From assembly GCA_017134815.1 (NCBI GenBank), contig CP071032.1, positions 930,001 to 994,000 on the forward strand: a stretch of 64,000 nt of DNA, read 5' to 3'. Made by a program: the position numbers and the translations under genes. Positions 8,094 to 18,135 of the stretch are shown piece after piece (the stretch's first letter is position 1; every line of letters starts with the position of its first letter). The notes beneath the pieces are model-generated. The model saw only the letters and a program-made list of their open reading frames with translations, did no database searches and was not told the DNA's origin. Origin of the DNA: Lentisphaerota bacterium. Lineage in GTDB: Bacteria > Verrucomicrobiota > Lentisphaeria > Victivallales > Victivallaceae.

Positions 8094-11000
8094 TTATTCT
8101 TTATTATCACAAGACGGCAAAACAAAACCTGCTTTAAGCGTCATTTTACCGGATATACCAATATTTTCATCACCGGTCCTGACAAATCCCTGTCTGGACT
8201 CATCCCGGACAAAGGGAACTTTTCGGGCCGGGCGTCCATAAATATCGAGCTGGAGGCCGGTCCCGGACTTTTCCATATCAAGTCGCAGTTTGATCCAGTC
8301 ATAGTTAAACCTTCGCAGTACGGCAGCGGCGAAATCATTACCCGAACCCATGTAAGCAGCCACATCAGGCAACCGCAGAATTCCATTTTGCCCCGGCGTA
8401 GAAAAAAGCCTTGATTTATGGAAAGTTATATTTCCAAAGTCATTAATGCCAAGTTTAACTCCACCGCTTATGAAAGCATCACTGGACACGCTCTTCAAGT
8501 TGATGTATTTGAGCAACGACTCCAGCATAATATTGTCAGCTTGAAAATCAATATATGCCGCGGTTCCAGCAATGAATGGAGCCAAACTCTGAAATCGCCC
8601 TCCCAGCCATTCAAAAGCACTGTTCTCCAGATAAACTCTGTTTTTTTCTGACAGCTGATAATAGAATTGACAATTCCTGATTTTACAATTACCAGTCCGC
8701 ATTACCTCCGCTTTTAAAAATTGATGCGGCATGGAAATACGGTTGCTGAAGTCACTGAACTTGCAAATTCCACTGACACCTTTTAACTGCCAGCCTGAAG
8801 TTTTAAGAGCAGCATTCGCTAATTTTATTGAACCAGTATCAGATATTCCTGATCGACTTCCCGCAACCTTAAAATCATACCCAAGCCCCCCACTTACCTG
8901 AACCGAACTGACACCGCTGGCAATGTCAAACTTCAAGGGAGCCGCAAGTTTACACAATGGCCGTTTCAGGTTTAATGAGAATTCAGTTTTATCACCTCTA
9001 AAACTCAGAAACCCGGATAACAAGCCTTTTTTCCCCGTATTTCCAGCAAGTGTCAAATCTCCATTGCCGGCTGAGGCTGTACCTGTTATTGCCCCCAGAG
9101 GGAATTGCCCCAGCACAAGTTGATCAGCGTTAAAACGACCTTTTGCCTTGACATTTTTATAACCTGACTGTAATGGCAAATCAAAGTTCAAGTTTTCCAT
9201 AATAAACTTCCTGCCGAAATTCAAATTTCCTTTTTCAGCTTTTATGCGGGCCGAAACTGTACTTTTTTGTCTCCGTCCTTTGCACTGAAATGAGGGAAAT
9301 GATACCACGGCAACCTGATTCTGAGCGAACAGTCGCTTTATCTTAAGTTCAAACCCATCCTGAAGTTGAGATTTATGCTTACTGTCCCTGTTAAAAAAAA
9401 CCTCAATTTTATCAGCAAAAATTCCATTCTGACAACTCCCCCAACCTGTTTCTTCTGCCTTGACAGCAATTTTAAAATCAGAGTCTGAAAAACCGGAATA
9501 ATTTTTATTCAACGACAACTCCAGACGTGGTTTGCTGCAGAAAAAATCTTTATTATTCCAGACACCACTCACTGTTGCAAATTTCCCTGTTGCAATAAGT
9601 TTTGCTGGCAGTTTAAGCACTTCCCCGACGTTATCCGGTAAGCAGCGGACCTGCACTGTTGCATCGGCTATCTGGAGCTTGTCAGCACCAACTGATGACT
9701 TCAGCTCCATTTTTCCAACTTGAAATGAATTAAGAAACTCTCCTGGCTCCCCTGCCAATATCCGCTCTTGAGTGCCATTCATGTCTCCTGCAATATCAAT
9801 TTTCCATAAGTCGAGCCGCTCATTATTAAATGAAGCATTTATACTATCTGCTTTACCATTGTACCTTGCCGAGAGAAGCGTCTGGCTGCGGTTAAAATTC
9901 AAGTATAAACCAAGCTCACTTTTTCCGGAATCAATTTTTACGTCATGTATCTTTGCGGAAAATGATTTTACATTTGAATTAATACTGCAGTTCTTAATAG
10001 AAAGCTGATCAAAATCGCCTCCACTGATTTTCAAATAAGAACTCAGACTTAAGTCTTTTAACAGGTAACTGGAAGCACTTTTTACCGAAAGTATTTTTCC
10101 TGTTTCAGCCCTGACTGCACAACTCCATAGCCGGGCAACTGAATCGTAGTATGCCTCCAGCCCTGTTTCAGCAGCTTCCGAACTGATTACCTCATCTGCT
10201 TTCTTCAGAACAAATTTCCGCAGTTTTAGCTTAGCGGACAGCCGGTTCAAGGTTGTTCCTTTAAATTTATTCGAACCGGAAATTTCAAGGTCGCTGAACT
10301 GCATTGACTCAGCAGCAGATGAAATAGACAAAGCCGGCAAAGTAAAATTAAATTTATTAGCAAGCAGCCTGAAGCCGCCGTTTTTATCAGGCCCGATCTT
10401 AAGATTTGACAAGAATTTCAAACCAGAACCGAAAACAGCCTTGCCTGAACGGCATGCAGTAAAATTATCAAGCAATCCATTGAAAGCCAGAGAACCATTA
10501 TTTCGAATCCCGTGTCCAATTATGCTTAAATCACGAAGTTCGCAAAAAGTATTAAAGCCTCTGAAGTCAAAAATAAACCTGCCTCCTCTATTTTTCTTGC
10601 CTCCATTATCAAATGTCCTGAAGTACCAGCTGCCGCTCTGCTGCTCAAAACGACCTTTGAAGTTCCTTGACACAGAAGTTCCTCCAACCATTCTTGTGGT
10701 GTATCCAAACAATCTGCCCATACTCCTCAGATCAAGCTTAACTTGACCGCCAGCGGTAATCGGCATACTCGTAACAGAGGGAAAATCCAACCTTACATCC
10801 GGCAGAAAAAGGTTAAACGGTTTTCTGCATAAAACATTTTTGAAACGTAAATAAAAAGGTCCTCCCACTGTTTTTTCCAGAATAAACTCCAACTGCTGCG
10901 GAATCCCTGACGCTTTCAAACGATTCCGCATGCGCAGACTGCCATAACTGAATTCTGCATCTTTTGATACACCGTGACATTTCAGACGTAATAACTTAAT

Positions 11001-11789
11001 ATCCTCCAAACCGATGCATAAGACGCCTTCTACCCTAGCGGAACCCCTGACATTGAGATTTTCAGGGAGTTTCCATTGACTTAAACAGGAAAAGAGTTCT
11101 TTCAATTTATTGATCTGCAGGTCAAGTCTGTAAGCAATTTCTGCGATATTGTCTTTCAGATTGAAAACCAGCAGTGAGTCAATATCATACAGTTTGCGAT
11201 GAAATTTAATATTGGCCTCAAAATTTGACCAGTCAGCTTTGAGTGGCTTAAGCTTCAGAGAAAAAGGAATCACATGATTTGCTCCAGAAGAATCAATATA
11301 CAGTTTACTGTCTGAAATACTTAATTTTGCTTGGGCTAAAGTCCCAGTCCCGCTTTTTGAAGAATGACCAAAGTTTTTTCGAATCAGTTGAATAAATTTT
11401 TCCAGATTGACATGATTTATCTCAATTTTATTCTGCCTTATCCGGCACTTAAGTTCTACCCCACGCAGGGTTATCCTGTTTATTTTTAAGCGTTTTAAGC
11501 TGAAGAGACTTTGCGGTTTATAGCGAATAATCACTGATTCAACTTTTAATGCCGGATTCTCCGTATCACCAATAGAAAGCTGGCCAAGGTCCGCACCAAA
11601 AACGCCAACCCGCTTTACTTTGCCGGAAAAACCCCGGATTCCAGCCTCATCCGCCAGCCGCGGAATTACGTGATTGCCGAAATACTGCGGCATATAAAAA
11701 CTGAAGATATAATAATAGGCAGCAACTAGCAGAATAATAACAGTAAGCATCAGACCTGTAATAACTTTGGCCACTTTAGTCAACGCCAT
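8094..11789 (-). CDS. YdbH/AsmA-like giant inner-membrane-anchored envelope protein
   Basis: About 1,231 residues: one N-terminal membrane anchor (VITGLMLTVIILLVAAYYYI) then a very long periplasmic region of repeated beta-rich segments. This architecture is typical of AsmA-like bridge proteins (TamB, YhdP, YdbH) that carry phospholipid between the membranes of diderms. The last 200 residues (FEWLGGRF..., ISGGVKLGINDFGNI..., FNYDWIKLRLDMEKSG...) resemble the YdbH C-terminal domain. I chose the ATG at 11789, preceded by AAGG. A GTG at 11855 would add 22 residues but lies over promoter-like sequence (TATATT). The small partners YnbE and YdbL were not found. The YdbH assignment is good by architecture, less certain by detail. 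Confidence 0.8.
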   Translation of the reverse strand: MALTKVAKVITGLMLTVIILLVAAYYYIFSFYMPQYFGNHVIPRLADEAGIRGFSGKVKRVGVFGADLGQLSIGDTENPALKVESVIIRYKPQSLFSLKRLKINRITLRGVELKCRIRQNKIEINHVNLEKFIQLIRKNFGHSSKSGTGTLAQAKLSISDSKLYIDSSGANHVIPFSLKLKPLKADWSNFEANIKFHRKLYDIDSLLVFNLKDNIAEIAYRLDLQINKLKELFSCLSQWKLPENLNVRGSARVEGVLCIGLEDIKLLRLKCHGVSKDAEFSYGSLRMRNRLKASGIPQQLEFILEKTVGGPFYLRFKNVLCRKPFNLFLPDVRLDFPSVTSMPITAGGQVKLDLRSMGRLFGYTTRMVGGTSVSRNFKGRFEQQSGSWYFRTFDNGGKKNRGGRFIFDFRGFNTFCELRDLSIIGHGIRNNGSLAFNGLLDNFTACRSGKAVFGSGLKFLSNLKIGPDKNGGFRLLANKFNFTLPALSISSAAESMQFSDLEISGSNKFKGTTLNRLSAKLKLRKFVLKKADEVISSEAAETGLEAYYDSVARLWSCAVRAETGKILSVKSASSYLLKDLSLSSYLKISGGDFDQLSIKNCSINSNVKSFSAKIHDVKIDSGKSELGLYLNFNRSQTLLSARYNGKADSINASFNNERLDLWKIDIAGDMNGTQERILAGEPGEFLNSFQVGKMELKSSVGADKLQIADATVQVRCLPDNVGEVLKLPAKLIATGKFATVSGVWNNKDFFCSKPRLELSLNKNYSGFSDSDFKIAVKAEETGWGSCQNGIFADKIEVFFNRDSKHKSQLQDGFELKIKRLFAQNQVAVVSFPSFQCKGRRQKSTVSARIKAEKGNLNFGRKFIMENLNFDLPLQSGYKNVKAKGRFNADQLVLGQFPLGAITGTASAGNGDLTLAGNTGKKGLLSGFLSFRGDKTEFSLNLKRPLCKLAAPLKFDIASGVSSVQVSGGLGYDFKVAGSRSGISDTGSIKLANAALKTSGWQLKGVSGICKFSDFSNRISMPHQFLKAEVMRTGNCKIRNCQFYYQLSEKNRVYLENSAFEWLGGRFQSLAPFIAGTAAYIDFQADNIMLESLLKYINLKSVSSDAFISGGVKLGINDFGNITFHKSRLFSTPGQNGILRLPDVAAYMGSGNDFAAAVLRRFNYDWIKLRLDMEKSGTGLQLDIYGRPARKVPFVRDESRQGFVRTGDENIGISGKMTLKAGFVLPSCDNKE

Positions 11790-11926
11790 ACCCCAAACCT
11801 TGATATAATTATGTTTCCAAGCTTGTAATATAACACATTTTAATAAATTTGCCACAACAAAGCAGTATCAGGAAAACAAAGCAGTATCAAGTTTTTAAGC
11901 GCTGGAATATGCAGCGACATGCTAAA

Positions 11927-12826
11927 TCAGTCATCCAGACCAATGAGCACCCTGCTGGTTTCAGTATATTCAACAGTCTTTACAGGACGCCAGCCGGAAG
12001 CAGTTCGAAAAACAAGCTGATTTTTATAAAGACCGAACCTGTCGGCAGCAAAATCCTCAACAACCCCCGGCAGGACCACCCAGTCACCAGATTCCTTGAG
12101 AATATCCAGGTTTTTCAAGGCAAGAGCTTCAAGAGCATCGCCAGTTTTTTTATGCTTATTATGCATTCTTTTTTTTCTGACTTCACGCAGATAAGGGGGC
12201 GTATACTTCCCGTAATGGGCATTTACCGGAGCCGAGATTCCCAGAATCGTACCTGAGTCCATATCATCCCCTCTGCCAGTGTATGGCCGGGCCATTATTA
12301 CACTGCTTCTCAAACAGCTGTGTCCTCGAACCAGCGCTTCTTCAATTGGAACCGTATGAAGACCGACCAGCAGCCTGTGCCCGTCTTCGATTACAGTCAG
12401 GTCGCCCGGGTGAATATTCAAGCAGGGAAAATCACTGGTAATATTTGACAATGGAACAAAGCCGGCCAGGACAATGAAGTCTATCTCATACGGCTTGATT
12501 TCAAGGCGTAATTCATCAGTCCACATTTCACGAAGCTCTCTGCCCCTTTTAGTAAACAGTGTAACTTTTTCTTCACCATGCCTCGAATAAAAATCCTTGA
12601 TGCCGCACGCTACAACCGGCAACTTAAACCTGTCCCCGATTTCAAAAGCACGACTGGTCTTTGGGCGGTCAGTTACAATCAGCACCGGCTGCCAAGAACT
12701 TTCGACAGTATGGCTCTCCAGAAGTCTCTCGGCGTTGGTTCCGCTGCCACTTAAAAAAATTGCCGCCCTTGGCTTAATTTCTTTTTTTCTCTTCGGCAAA
12801 AGTTTTACTACATTGTCTGGATTCAT
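11927..12826 (-). CDS. Formyltransferase-fold protein, PurN-like with C-terminal extension
   Basis: About 299 residues. Residues about 20-200 match the folate-dependent formyltransferase fold of PurN. The nucleotide-binding loop FLSGSGTNAERLL is clear. The catalytic N and H lie in LNIHPGDLTV and the catalytic D in DDMDSGTILG. About 90 extra C-terminal residues and several insertions distinguish it from the roughly 200-residue PurN, and no purine genes are nearby. It could be a divergent GAR transformylase or another formyl- or formate-transferring enzyme. I chose the ATG at 12826, preceded by GGGA, over a TTG 24 codons upstream that lacks an SD. Confidence 0.75.
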   Translation of the reverse strand: MNPDNVVKLLPKRKKEIKPRAAIFLSGSGTNAERLLESHTVESSWQPVLIVTDRPKTSRAFEIGDRFKLPVVACGIKDFYSRHGEEKVTLFTKRGRELREMWTDELRLEIKPYEIDFIVLAGFVPLSNITSDFPCLNIHPGDLTVIEDGHRLLVGLHTVPIEEALVRGHSCLRSSVIMARPYTGRGDDMDSGTILGISAPVNAHYGKYTPPYLREVRKKRMHNKHKKTGDALEALALKNLDILKESGDWVVLPGVVEDFAADRFGLYKNQLVFRTASGWRPVKTVEYTETSRVLIGLDD

Positions 12827-12982
12827 ATTTTTCCCGTAAAAATTTGATAATAGCTCTATTAATCTGAAAGCTTTTTTAAAATAAGCAAGTTTTTTCAAAG
12901 AAAATCTAATGAAGTTAATTTGTATTTATGCCGTCGCAAATATAATATAAAACAAGTCGCAGATAACAGAATCTGCCCCTGA

Positions 12983-13010
12983 TTGTAAATTAATAAACCA
13001 TTGATATAAT
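12983..13010 (+). promoter_or_regulatory. Sigma-70 promoter of the exported protein/permease pair
   Basis: TTGTAA (12983-12988), a 16-bp spacer and a consensus TATAAT (13005-13010). The expected start of transcription is only about 10 nt before the ATG at 13028, just including the AGAGGG ribosome-binding site. Confidence 0.5.
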
Positions 13011-13027
13011 TCAGAGAGGGTCCTAAC

Positions 13028-13795
13028 ATGAAATATGCTAACCTGATCAAAAAAACATTTCTTTTTGCCGTGATAACTGGAATGGCAATCACTTCATTTG
13101 CAGAACGTTGGGACTGGGCAACACCTTATCGCGGCCCTAAACAGGATATTATCAACCTGATTATAACGTCCAATTACAAGAAACCGCTGCTTATGGCTCA
13201 GCTGATTCAGTATGAAACCCGGCAGCCGTATATTCTGCTTCCAGTACGCAAAGACGGCGGAATTTATTTTTGTCCCGTAAATAATAAAAAACCCGCTCTT
13301 GAAATTAAAAAAGAAAACCTTGCCAGGTTTATCAGTTTCCTTAATCCAAAAAGGATTATCATCCTCGGCGATGAAACCTATGTGCCTGAAAAATTCCTTA
13401 AATCCATAGACAAAAATATCCCGACAGTTACAGTTTCCGGCGATGACTGGGACCGGGCAGCAGTGACTTTGACCAATCTGCTAGGTATCACAAACTTGAA
13501 ATATGACTTTGCACGTTTAAGCAAAAAACTTGAAAAGGGTTCACTCTACAGACCCAGCAAAGGAAAAGTTTCTGAGCCTCCAAAGTCCAAGGACGACTTG
13601 ATCCTTGAAGCTACTCCAGCCGATACAAAAGCTGAAGAGGCATCCAAAGGAAATCTTGAAGAGGCGAAAATTGAGAGCAATGATGCCAAAGCAGAAGACA
13701 CTGATAAAAAAGTAGATAAGGTAACAGATTTACCAAAGGAACCCGAAGTGGCAATTCCTGAAGGCTCCACACCTGAACTGATAAAAGCCAACTGA
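13028..13795 (+). CDS. Exported protein with CW-binding-2-like region and acidic tail
   Basis: 255 residues. The signal peptide ends near SFAERWDW (residues about 1-24). Residues about 40-160 contain FLNPKRIIILGDETYVP and a following VTVSGDDWDRAAVTLTNLL. These resemble the repeat of putative cell-wall-binding domain 2 proteins (IIGG-like strand, then D-R-x-x-T), but the match is partial. Residues 175-255 are a low-complexity, acidic, Lys/Glu/Pro-rich tail. The gene is 16 bp upstream of an ABC-2 permease and probably forms an operon with it. Function unknown. Confidence 0.7.
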   Translation: MKYANLIKKTFLFAVITGMAITSFAERWDWATPYRGPKQDIINLIITSNYKKPLLMAQLIQYETRQPYILLPVRKDGGIYFCPVNNKKPALEIKKENLARFISFLNPKRIIILGDETYVPEKFLKSIDKNIPTVTVSGDDWDRAAVTLTNLLGITNLKYDFARLSKKLEKGSLYRPSKGKVSEPPKSKDDLILEATPADTKAEEASKGNLEEAKIESNDAKAEDTDKKVDKVTDLPKEPEVAIPEGSTPELIKAN

Positions 13796-13811
13796 CGCAT
13801 TTAATCATCGT

Positions 13812-14768
13812 ATGCTGAATTTCTATAAGATCGCAAAAAATACTTTTATTGAGTCTATTCGTGAACCGATTTTTTTCCTGCTGCTGCTGACAGCACTGGT
13901 GTTGATTGGAAATTTTCCATTTATGACTATGTTTGTCTTTTTTGACCAGGTAAAACTGGTTGTAGACAGTTCAATGGCAACAACTCTGCTGTTCGGTTTG
14001 TTCGCAGCTGTTCTAAGTTCCAGCCATACCGTTTCGCGCGAAATGCGAAACGGTACTGTGCTGCTGCTGATGTCGAAACCGGTAACCCGCTTGAGCTTCA
14101 TAACGGCCAAAATGGCCGGTATAATGGCCGCAGTTATCCTGTTTGTATTTATCTGCAATTCGGCATCTTTTGTCTCAGTTTATATTGCCAAAGATCAGTT
14201 CCACCTTGACATGGCGGTTTACTATGCCTTTTTCACCATGCTCAGCATCGGTGCTGTTATCGGCATGGTGAGCAACTATCTTTACAATAAGCCGTTTCCA
14301 TCCGTAGCTACTGCAGGAACGGCAGTAATGATTCCGTTACTGGCAATCTTCTGTACTGTGTTTCGCCCGGCACCAGAACTTGACATGCAGTCATACCTGT
14401 ATGCTATGCTGCTGCTCTTCTTTTCTGTTTCCACCATGGCGGCAATTACTGTAGTTTTTGCCACCAGGCTAGAAGTTGTTGCCAACCTCACAATTACCTC
14501 ATGCATATTTTTTATGGGGCTTATTTCCAACTATCTTTTCATGCGTGACACCGGATCTGAAATATTGAATTCTCTGCTGCGTGTTTTCTACGCAATTCTG
14601 CCTAACTGGCAATTTTTCTGGCTTGCTGATGCTCTGGCCAGCAAACAGAGTATTCCATTCAGTTATGTCGCCTGGTCTTTCGTCTACGTAATTTTGTACA
14701 TCTTTTTCTGCGCTATATGGGCAGTTGGAATCTTCAAAAACAAAGAAATAGCCAGCGATACCCGTTAG
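13812..14768 (+). CDS. ABC-2-type transporter permease (orphan)
   Basis: 318 residues with six predicted membrane segments. The N-terminal half (FIESIREPIFFLLLL..., SSHTVSREMRNGTVLLLMSK, RLSFITAKMAG) is diagnostic of ABC-2 permeases of the NatB/NosY/GldF type. These serve in export of drugs, ions or polysaccharide or in gliding machinery. The cognate ATPase is not adjacent, so it must be elsewhere or the protein works with a shared ATPase. There is no clear SD; translation is probably coupled to the exported-protein gene 16 bp upstream. Substrate unknown. Confidence 0.85.
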   Translation: MLNFYKIAKNTFIESIREPIFFLLLLTALVLIGNFPFMTMFVFFDQVKLVVDSSMATTLLFGLFAAVLSSSHTVSREMRNGTVLLLMSKPVTRLSFITAKMAGIMAAVILFVFICNSASFVSVYIAKDQFHLDMAVYYAFFTMLSIGAVIGMVSNYLYNKPFPSVATAGTAVMIPLLAIFCTVFRPAPELDMQSYLYAMLLLFFSVSTMAAITVVFATRLEVVANLTITSCIFFMGLISNYLFMRDTGSEILNSLLRVFYAILPNWQFFWLADALASKQSIPFSYVAWSFVYVILYIFFCAIWAVGIFKNKEIASDTR

Positions 14769-14827
14769 AGCAAACTGCTGGTTTTATCAAAGGGTACAAT
14801 TGATGGATAAGGGCTGGAGCAGCCCTA

Positions 14828-16048
14828 TCACTGCATGCGCATTGCAGGGTAAGTGAAGCGACCCGGCAGCCCTGTCTCAACATCCAGTGGAGCTTTGTTG
14901 TCAGGAATTCCCCAGCGCCTGGAAAAAGGCCAGAAAACAAATAAAGCTCTGCCAACTATATTACTGCGCGGGACAAAGCCCCAGATCCGGCTGTCTGAAC
15001 TGAAGTAGGAGTTATCTCCCATCATGAAATAGCAGTCTTTCGGTACCTTAACCTCATCTTCAGGAGCTCCAAGATATTCACCTGGAGAACCGTCAACCAC
15101 ACTTAAATGGCCGGCATAACCGCCCTTGCCGCTATAGAGTTTCTTGAACTTGTCACTGAAGGCGACTATTGGCTTATACTCATCTGCGCCCTCAGGTTTC
15201 ACAAAAAGCATGTTATTAATAATTCTCAATGTATCACCCGGCATACCAACCAGACGCTTGATATAGTAATATCCACTTTTAGTGAGCGGCTCTCCATCAT
15301 GCATAATACCACCAGTGTTAAAAACAACAATATCGCCACGCTTAAGTCCGGTGATCTGAATGGAAAACCGATCGACAAAAAGATGGTCCCCGGTTGACAG
15401 CCAGCCGTCGCAAAGTTCCTGTCCGGACTTATATTCTTCCGACGGATTCAGGCCAGTATAGGAAATTACTTTTGAAACTTCCCCCGGCAAAGTATAATTG
15501 ACATCACCAATGTTAAAGCTGGTTTTTGTAAAAAACAGGCCCGATGTATACTGACGCACGGAATTCGCGTTAAGAAAACCGTCCTGTTTAACGCTCAATT
15601 CCGCCCGGCTGGACCCAAAAATAAGTTCATTTAATGCTGGCGGCAGATATGTCAGCATTTTATTGGAGCAGTCTTTTTTCTGCATATAATGAATACCGAA
15701 AAGGGTCGGCTGCATACTGCCAGTAGGAATTTTAAAAGGCTGCAGGAACAGTCCCCTGATACCAAAAGCCACTGCCACTGCTACCGCTATTATGTCCGCA
15801 TACTCCCTGATAAGCGCAAAACCTTTTGGGGGATAAGCCCGTCGAAAACGCTGGTTTCCAGAAGCAAGCAGTTTTTTTACCTCATCCGGTTTCTCACAAT
15901 CAACAGCTTTTACATCGTCCCGGATGGCACGCAGGTCATCCTGCTGCTTCTGAGTGAGGATATCGTCGTCCGCATGCAAAACATAATTGACTTGAGCGAC
16001 GAATTTCTTCACATTTTTCTTAAGTTTGCGTTTTTTAAAATTAAACAT
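14828..16048 (-). CDS. lepB: Signal peptidase I
   Basis: 406 residues, longer than the usual 200-330. It cleaves signal peptides of exported proteins at the periplasmic face of the inner membrane. A hydrophilic N-terminal cytoplasmic region (1-78) precedes a membrane segment. The catalytic serine S111 is in PTGSMQPTL and the general-base lysine K264 is in YYIKRLVGMPGDTL. The conserved C-terminal boxes are GDNSYFSSDSRIWGFVP and GRALFVFWP. About 100 extra residues lie between the Ser and Lys boxes. It is 14 bp downstream of lepA, an arrangement widespread in bacteria. Confidence 0.96.
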   Translation of the reverse strand: MFNFKKRKLKKNVKKFVAQVNYVLHADDDILTQKQQDDLRAIRDDVKAVDCEKPDEVKKLLASGNQRFRRAYPPKGFALIREYADIIAVAVAVAFGIRGLFLQPFKIPTGSMQPTLFGIHYMQKKDCSNKMLTYLPPALNELIFGSSRAELSVKQDGFLNANSVRQYTSGLFFTKTSFNIGDVNYTLPGEVSKVISYTGLNPSEEYKSGQELCDGWLSTGDHLFVDRFSIQITGLKRGDIVVFNTGGIMHDGEPLTKSGYYYIKRLVGMPGDTLRIINNMLFVKPEGADEYKPIVAFSDKFKKLYSGKGGYAGHLSVVDGSPGEYLGAPEDEVKVPKDCYFMMGDNSYFSSDSRIWGFVPRSNIVGRALFVFWPFSRRWGIPDNKAPLDVETGLPGRFTYPAMRMQ

Positions 16049-16062
16049 AATAGTATTTCCGG

Positions 16063-17871
16063 TTATTCATTTTCGCCAGCCTTCAGAACTGCTACAAAGG
16101 CCTCCTGCGGAATATTCACGCTTCCAACCTGCTTCATTCTTTTTTTACCTTCTTTCTGTTTTTCAAGCAGCTTACGCTTACGACTGACATCTCCACCGTA
16201 ACACTTGGCCAGCACGTTTTTGCGCAACTGCCGAATAGTCTCTCTGGCAACGACCTTGCCGCCGACAGCAGCCTGGATGGCAATCTGAAACATCTGTTGT
16301 GGAATAACTTCCTTGAGCCGTTTCGCCAGCAAACGTCCCCTGCCGTAAGCATGATCAACGTGTACAATCGATGAAAAAGCGTCCACCGGTTCGCCATTAA
16401 CCATGATGTCAAGCTTGACCAGTTTACCCGCCTGATAACCTGCCGGCTCATAGTCCATGCTGCCATAACCGCGGGTAATTGACTTGAGCTTGTCATGGAA
16501 GTCTATCAAAATTTCATGCATCGGCAGGCTGGTTGTCAGAATAACATGATTGGCATCAACAGAGTCAGTATGAGTACAAAGCCCACGCTTAGTCATAATT
16601 AAATTCATTACATCGCCGATGAAGTTATTCGGCAGCATTATTTTAGCAATAATCATCGGTTCCTCTATGCGGTCAATTTCAGCCGGATCCGGTAAATGAA
16701 CCGGATTATCAACTTCAACCATTTCGCCGCTTTTCAGGTACACGTGATAAATTACACTGGGATAAGTCGCAATTATGTCCATTCCGTATTCCCGGCGCAA
16801 ACGCTCCTGAATCACTTCCATGTGCAGCAGTCCAAGGAAGCCGCAGCGGAAGCCAAAGCCAAGCGCCGCGGAAGTTTCAGCCTGATAGAAAAAGGCCGCA
16901 TCATTCAACTGCAGCTTGCCCATACTTAATTTCAACTGGTTGTAATCAGCGGTATCGATTGGATAGATGCCGCTGAACACCATTGGGTGAATTTCTTTGA
17001 ATCCAGGCAGTGGCAGCTTACATGGAACCTTGACATTGGTCATAGTGTCGCCAATTTTAGTATCAGATGAACTTTTTATATTGGGGATAATATAACCGAC
17101 AGAACCCGCTTTAAGATCTTCTGTTGCCGTCATTTTTGGAGAAAAGCAGCCAACCTCCTTGACCTCGCTCTCCAGGTTATTACTGAAAAGCTTGATTTTA
17201 TCGCCGCGCCTGAATTCTCCGTTAACAACCCTTACATAAGTAACAACCCCGCGGAAAGTATCGTACTGAGAATCAAAAATTAAAGCCGCAGAACCGTCAA
17301 AATCAGCTTTTTCCGGTGGCGGGATACGCTCAACCACTGCTTCAAGAATTTCCTTGATACCAATGCCGTCTTTCGCACTGCAGCTCAGTGCCTCTTCACG
17401 TGGAATCGCCAGCACTTCCTCCATCTGCTCATAGCACATTTCAAGGTCAGCCGCAGGTAAATCAATCTTATTGATAATCGGAATAACCACCAGGTCCTGT
17501 GCAAACGCAAGGTTTACATTGGCTACAGTTTGAGCCTGCACTCCCTGGGTAGCGTCTATCATCAGCAAAGCTCCCTCACAAGCACCAAGTGAACGGCTGA
17601 CTTCATAAGAAAAGTCAACATGTCCTGGAGTATCAATCAAATTCAGCTCATAAGGGTGTCCGTTATCAGCGACATAACGCATTCTGACCGGGTGCGACTT
17701 GATGGTAATGCCGCGTTCCCGCTCCAAATCCATATCATCCAGCAGCTGTTCCTGCGAATCACGCTGGGAAACCGTTTTGGTCAATTCCATAAGCCGGTCG
17801 GCCAGAGTGGATTTGCCATGGTCGATATGCGCTATAATCGAAAAATTCCTAATACTGTTAAGTTCTGTCAT
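16063..17871 (-). CDS. lepA: Elongation factor 4 (ribosomal back-translocase)
   Basis: 602 residues from the ATG at 17871, exactly the usual LepA length; an upstream-extended frame would add 30 unconserved residues. GTPase motifs: G1 AHIDHGKSTL, G2 RERGITIK, G3 DTPGHVDFS and G4 NKIDLP. The LepA-specific C-terminal domain (NVLAKCYGGDVSRKRKLL...GKKRMK) is intact. The protein binds ribosomes at the membrane/cytoplasm and remodels stalled translocation under stress. It is transcribed with lepB. Confidence 0.97.
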   Translation of the reverse strand: MTELNSIRNFSIIAHIDHGKSTLADRLMELTKTVSQRDSQEQLLDDMDLERERGITIKSHPVRMRYVADNGHPYELNLIDTPGHVDFSYEVSRSLGACEGALLMIDATQGVQAQTVANVNLAFAQDLVVIPIINKIDLPAADLEMCYEQMEEVLAIPREEALSCSAKDGIGIKEILEAVVERIPPPEKADFDGSAALIFDSQYDTFRGVVTYVRVVNGEFRRGDKIKLFSNNLESEVKEVGCFSPKMTATEDLKAGSVGYIIPNIKSSSDTKIGDTMTNVKVPCKLPLPGFKEIHPMVFSGIYPIDTADYNQLKLSMGKLQLNDAAFFYQAETSAALGFGFRCGFLGLLHMEVIQERLRREYGMDIIATYPSVIYHVYLKSGEMVEVDNPVHLPDPAEIDRIEEPMIIAKIMLPNNFIGDVMNLIMTKRGLCTHTDSVDANHVILTTSLPMHEILIDFHDKLKSITRGYGSMDYEPAGYQAGKLVKLDIMVNGEPVDAFSSIVHVDHAYGRGRLLAKRLKEVIPQQMFQIAIQAAVGGKVVARETIRQLRKNVLAKCYGGDVSRKRKLLEKQKEGKKRMKQVGSVNIPQEAFVAVLKAGENE

Positions 17872-18135
17872 ATTATTATCAGGTTTCCAATCACTTTCAT
17901 TGAACAAAGCACAAATGCTTTTTATGTCTGTTTTTAAGCTGTATTTCCCGGCTAATACCAAAACTGGTTAAAACTTCAATCAGCCATATTACAACAAGGC
18001 CCATAATGTAGCACACCAGCCATAATATCGCAACCTTTGCCACTGCATTTGAACAAACAACCTTTTCAGCTTGTTAAAAAGCCGCTGCTGCAGTATATTC
18101 TCTGCTGTAATCTGCTTAACACGGGAGTAAAAAAG

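Noticed and set aside
7686..8414. 242-codon plus-strand frame
   Set aside because: It is the complement of the YhcH-type gene and the 3' end of the YdbH-like gene, both with clear family motifs.
15689..16201. 170-codon plus-strand frame
   Set aside because: Complement of lepB and lepA coding sequence.
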